Assembly: GCF_003386535.1 (NCBI RefSeq)
Contig: NZ_QTTN01000027.1
Coordinates: 1-64,000, forward strand
Reading direction: 5' to 3'
DNA: 64,000 nucleotides
DNA from: Paenibacillus taihuensis
Lineage (GTDB): Bacteria > Bacillota > Bacilli > Paenibacillales > Paenibacillaceae
This document shows, piece after piece, positions 63,033 to 64,000 of this stretch. How positions within the stretch are numbered: the stretch's first letter is position 1; every line of letters starts with the position of its first letter. The translations under genes were made by a program, and so were the position numbers. Below the pieces are notes generated by a model that had not been told where the DNA came from, made no database searches, and worked only from the letters and a program-made list of their open reading frames with translations.

Positions 63033-64000
63033 TTAATGAGTTGCGCTTCCTACAACTGCTCTTACTTCCGAAGCATGCCGCAGCTCTTCATCAAGCTCAG
63101 CGGCATACCCCAATTGCCGCTCCTCACTCCAGCCAAGTCGCTCAGCCATAGCTGCAATGACCCCCCGTTTCCACCGACGAACATCTGCGATGCGGAAGAA
63201 CAAATTACCCGTACGGCGGATGAAGAAGTCGACCGGACGGACGGTCATCTCTGAGTCGATCGCATATCGGAGCTGAATAGCTAACGACAGCGGCAACCCA
63301 TGTGCATCTGCCCATGCTTGCGTTTCCTTTGCCAACGCGAATAGATGCTCCGCGTTCGAGCCGTATCTCTCTGCAATGAATCGCGCATCGGATTCTGATA
63401 GTCCATCTCTAAGCATTCCCAAAGTCGTCTGAACATTGACAAAAGCTTGGAAGTTCGCCGAGCCGCCGACATCGCCGCCTGAGATCTTCATATCCTGCGT
63501 CCGGCTGCTGCCGATTCCCTGTGCTTTGCCCTCACCCTCAGCGCGCATCAGCTCCACCGCTTTGTCTACGACGGTCTCCGCCATCTTGCGGTAACCGGTT
63601 AACTTGCCTCCGGCGATGGAGATCAAACCCGAACGAGAGACGAAGATTTCGTCGCGGCGAGAGATTTCCGAAGGTGATTTCCCTTCCTGTTGAATGAGCG
63701 GGCGAAGTCCCGCCCAGCTCGATTCTACGTCATCGGCGCGGAGTGACAACTCCGGGAACATGAGGTTAACTGCGCGCAGCAAATAATCGCGATCCTCCTC
63801 CGTAACGCGAGGGTTCGCTGTATCGCTAGTATAATTCGTGTCCGTCGTCCCGAAATAAGTCTTACCTTCACGCGGAATCGCGAATACCATCCGTCCATCC
63901 GGCGTATCGAAGTAAATGGCTTGCCGCAGCGGGAAGCGGCCGCCGTCAAACACCAGATGAACGCCTTTGGTCAGCCGAAGCGTCTTGCCTTCCTTGGATT
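63033..64000 (-). CDS. glpD: Aerobic glycerol-3-phosphate dehydrogenase, C-terminal part
   Basis: 322 residues visible; the N-terminus with the FAD-binding motif is beyond the window. LRLTKGVHLVFDGGRFPLRQ, FGTTDTNYTSD, SSWAGLRPLI and SIAGGKLTGYRKMAETVVDK are GlpD signatures, followed by the DAO_C domain with RYAIDSEMTVRPVDFFIRRT. Membrane-associated FAD enzyme oxidising sn-glycerol 3-phosphate to dihydroxyacetone phosphate. Confidence 0.95.
   Translation of the reverse strand, partial: SKEGKTLRLTKGVHLVFDGGRFPLRQAIYFDTPDGRMVFAIPREGKTYFGTTDTNYTSDTANPRVTEEDRDYLLRAVNLMFPELSLRADDVESSWAGLRPLIQQEGKSPSEISRRDEIFVSRSGLISIAGGKLTGYRKMAETVVDKAVELMRAEGEGKAQGIGSSRTQDMKISGGDVGGSANFQAFVNVQTTLGMLRDGLSESDARFIAERYGSNAEHLFALAKETQAWADAHGLPLSLAIQLRYAIDSEMTVRPVDFFIRRTGNLFFRIADVRRWKRGVIAAMAERLGWSEERQLGYAAELDEELRHASEVRAVVGSATH

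Overview
The window looks like a chromosomal segment of an endospore-forming Firmicute of the Paenibacillaceae type (Paenibacillus/Cohnella-like). The signs are a complete gerA-type spore germinant receptor operon, an SLH-domain surface protein, strong GGAGG-type ribosome binding sites with frequent TTG and GTG starts, several ECF sigma/anti-sigma pairs, and many paralogous sugar-utilisation genes. No rRNA, tRNA or CRISPR array was seen.

Layout. 1-11.9 kb: the 5' part of a secreted propeller/X2-like protein, two PadR regulators, a VOC protein, the gerA operon, an MFS exporter with an early in-frame amber codon, a blasticidin/cytidine-deaminase-like protein, and a YhgE/Pip-like ABC-2 permease divergent from a PadR gene with two perfect palindromes between them. 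11.8-33.2 kb: the main feature, a carbohydrate locus. A twelve-gene minus-strand run starts at 28777 and ends at a strong terminator at 11805-11849. It encodes two GH38 alpha-mannosidase-family enzymes, a GH172 (DUF2961) enzyme, a ferritin-like diiron protein, a [2Fe-2S] ferredoxin, a TIM-barrel sugar isomerase/epimerase, a six-hairpin glycosidase-like protein, a class I aldolase, a Gfo/Idh/MocA dehydrogenase, a PfkB kinase, a D-lyxose isomerase-like cupin and a ThuA-Gfo/Idh fusion. A divergent AraC regulator and a binding-protein ABC importer without its own ATPase sit beside it. I infer import of an oligosaccharide or glycoside, intracellular trimming, and catabolism through isomerase, kinase and aldolase. 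The translationally coupled diiron protein and ferredoxin add an oxidative step that is not part of ordinary mannoside pathways.

33.5-48.4 kb is accessory and partly decayed: an ECF sigma/anti-sigma pair, a DeoR regulator, a glcD-type remnant, an IS1595-family transposase, an SLH/PrcB-like protein, an IS3-family element that broke a VOC gene, two copies of a DUF2306 + VC0807-like membrane-protein pair (one with a TetR gene and operator), an O-methyltransferase, a GNAT protein, an MBL-fold remnant, a chimeric ORF carrying a glpD fragment, and an IS630 remnant.

48.5-53.7 kb holds a compact chemotaxis-type set (CheW, CheA, CheY, CheX) and a SigH-like sigma factor. An imperfect ~95-bp repeat lies upstream of both cheX and the sigma gene. 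54-64 kb holds a frameshifted IS4-type transposase, an ECF sigma with a TolB-like propeller anti-sigma and a lipoprotein, an AIM24 protein, a LysR/EamA divergent pair, IS remnants, a DUF1272 zinc protein, and the 3' part of glpD.
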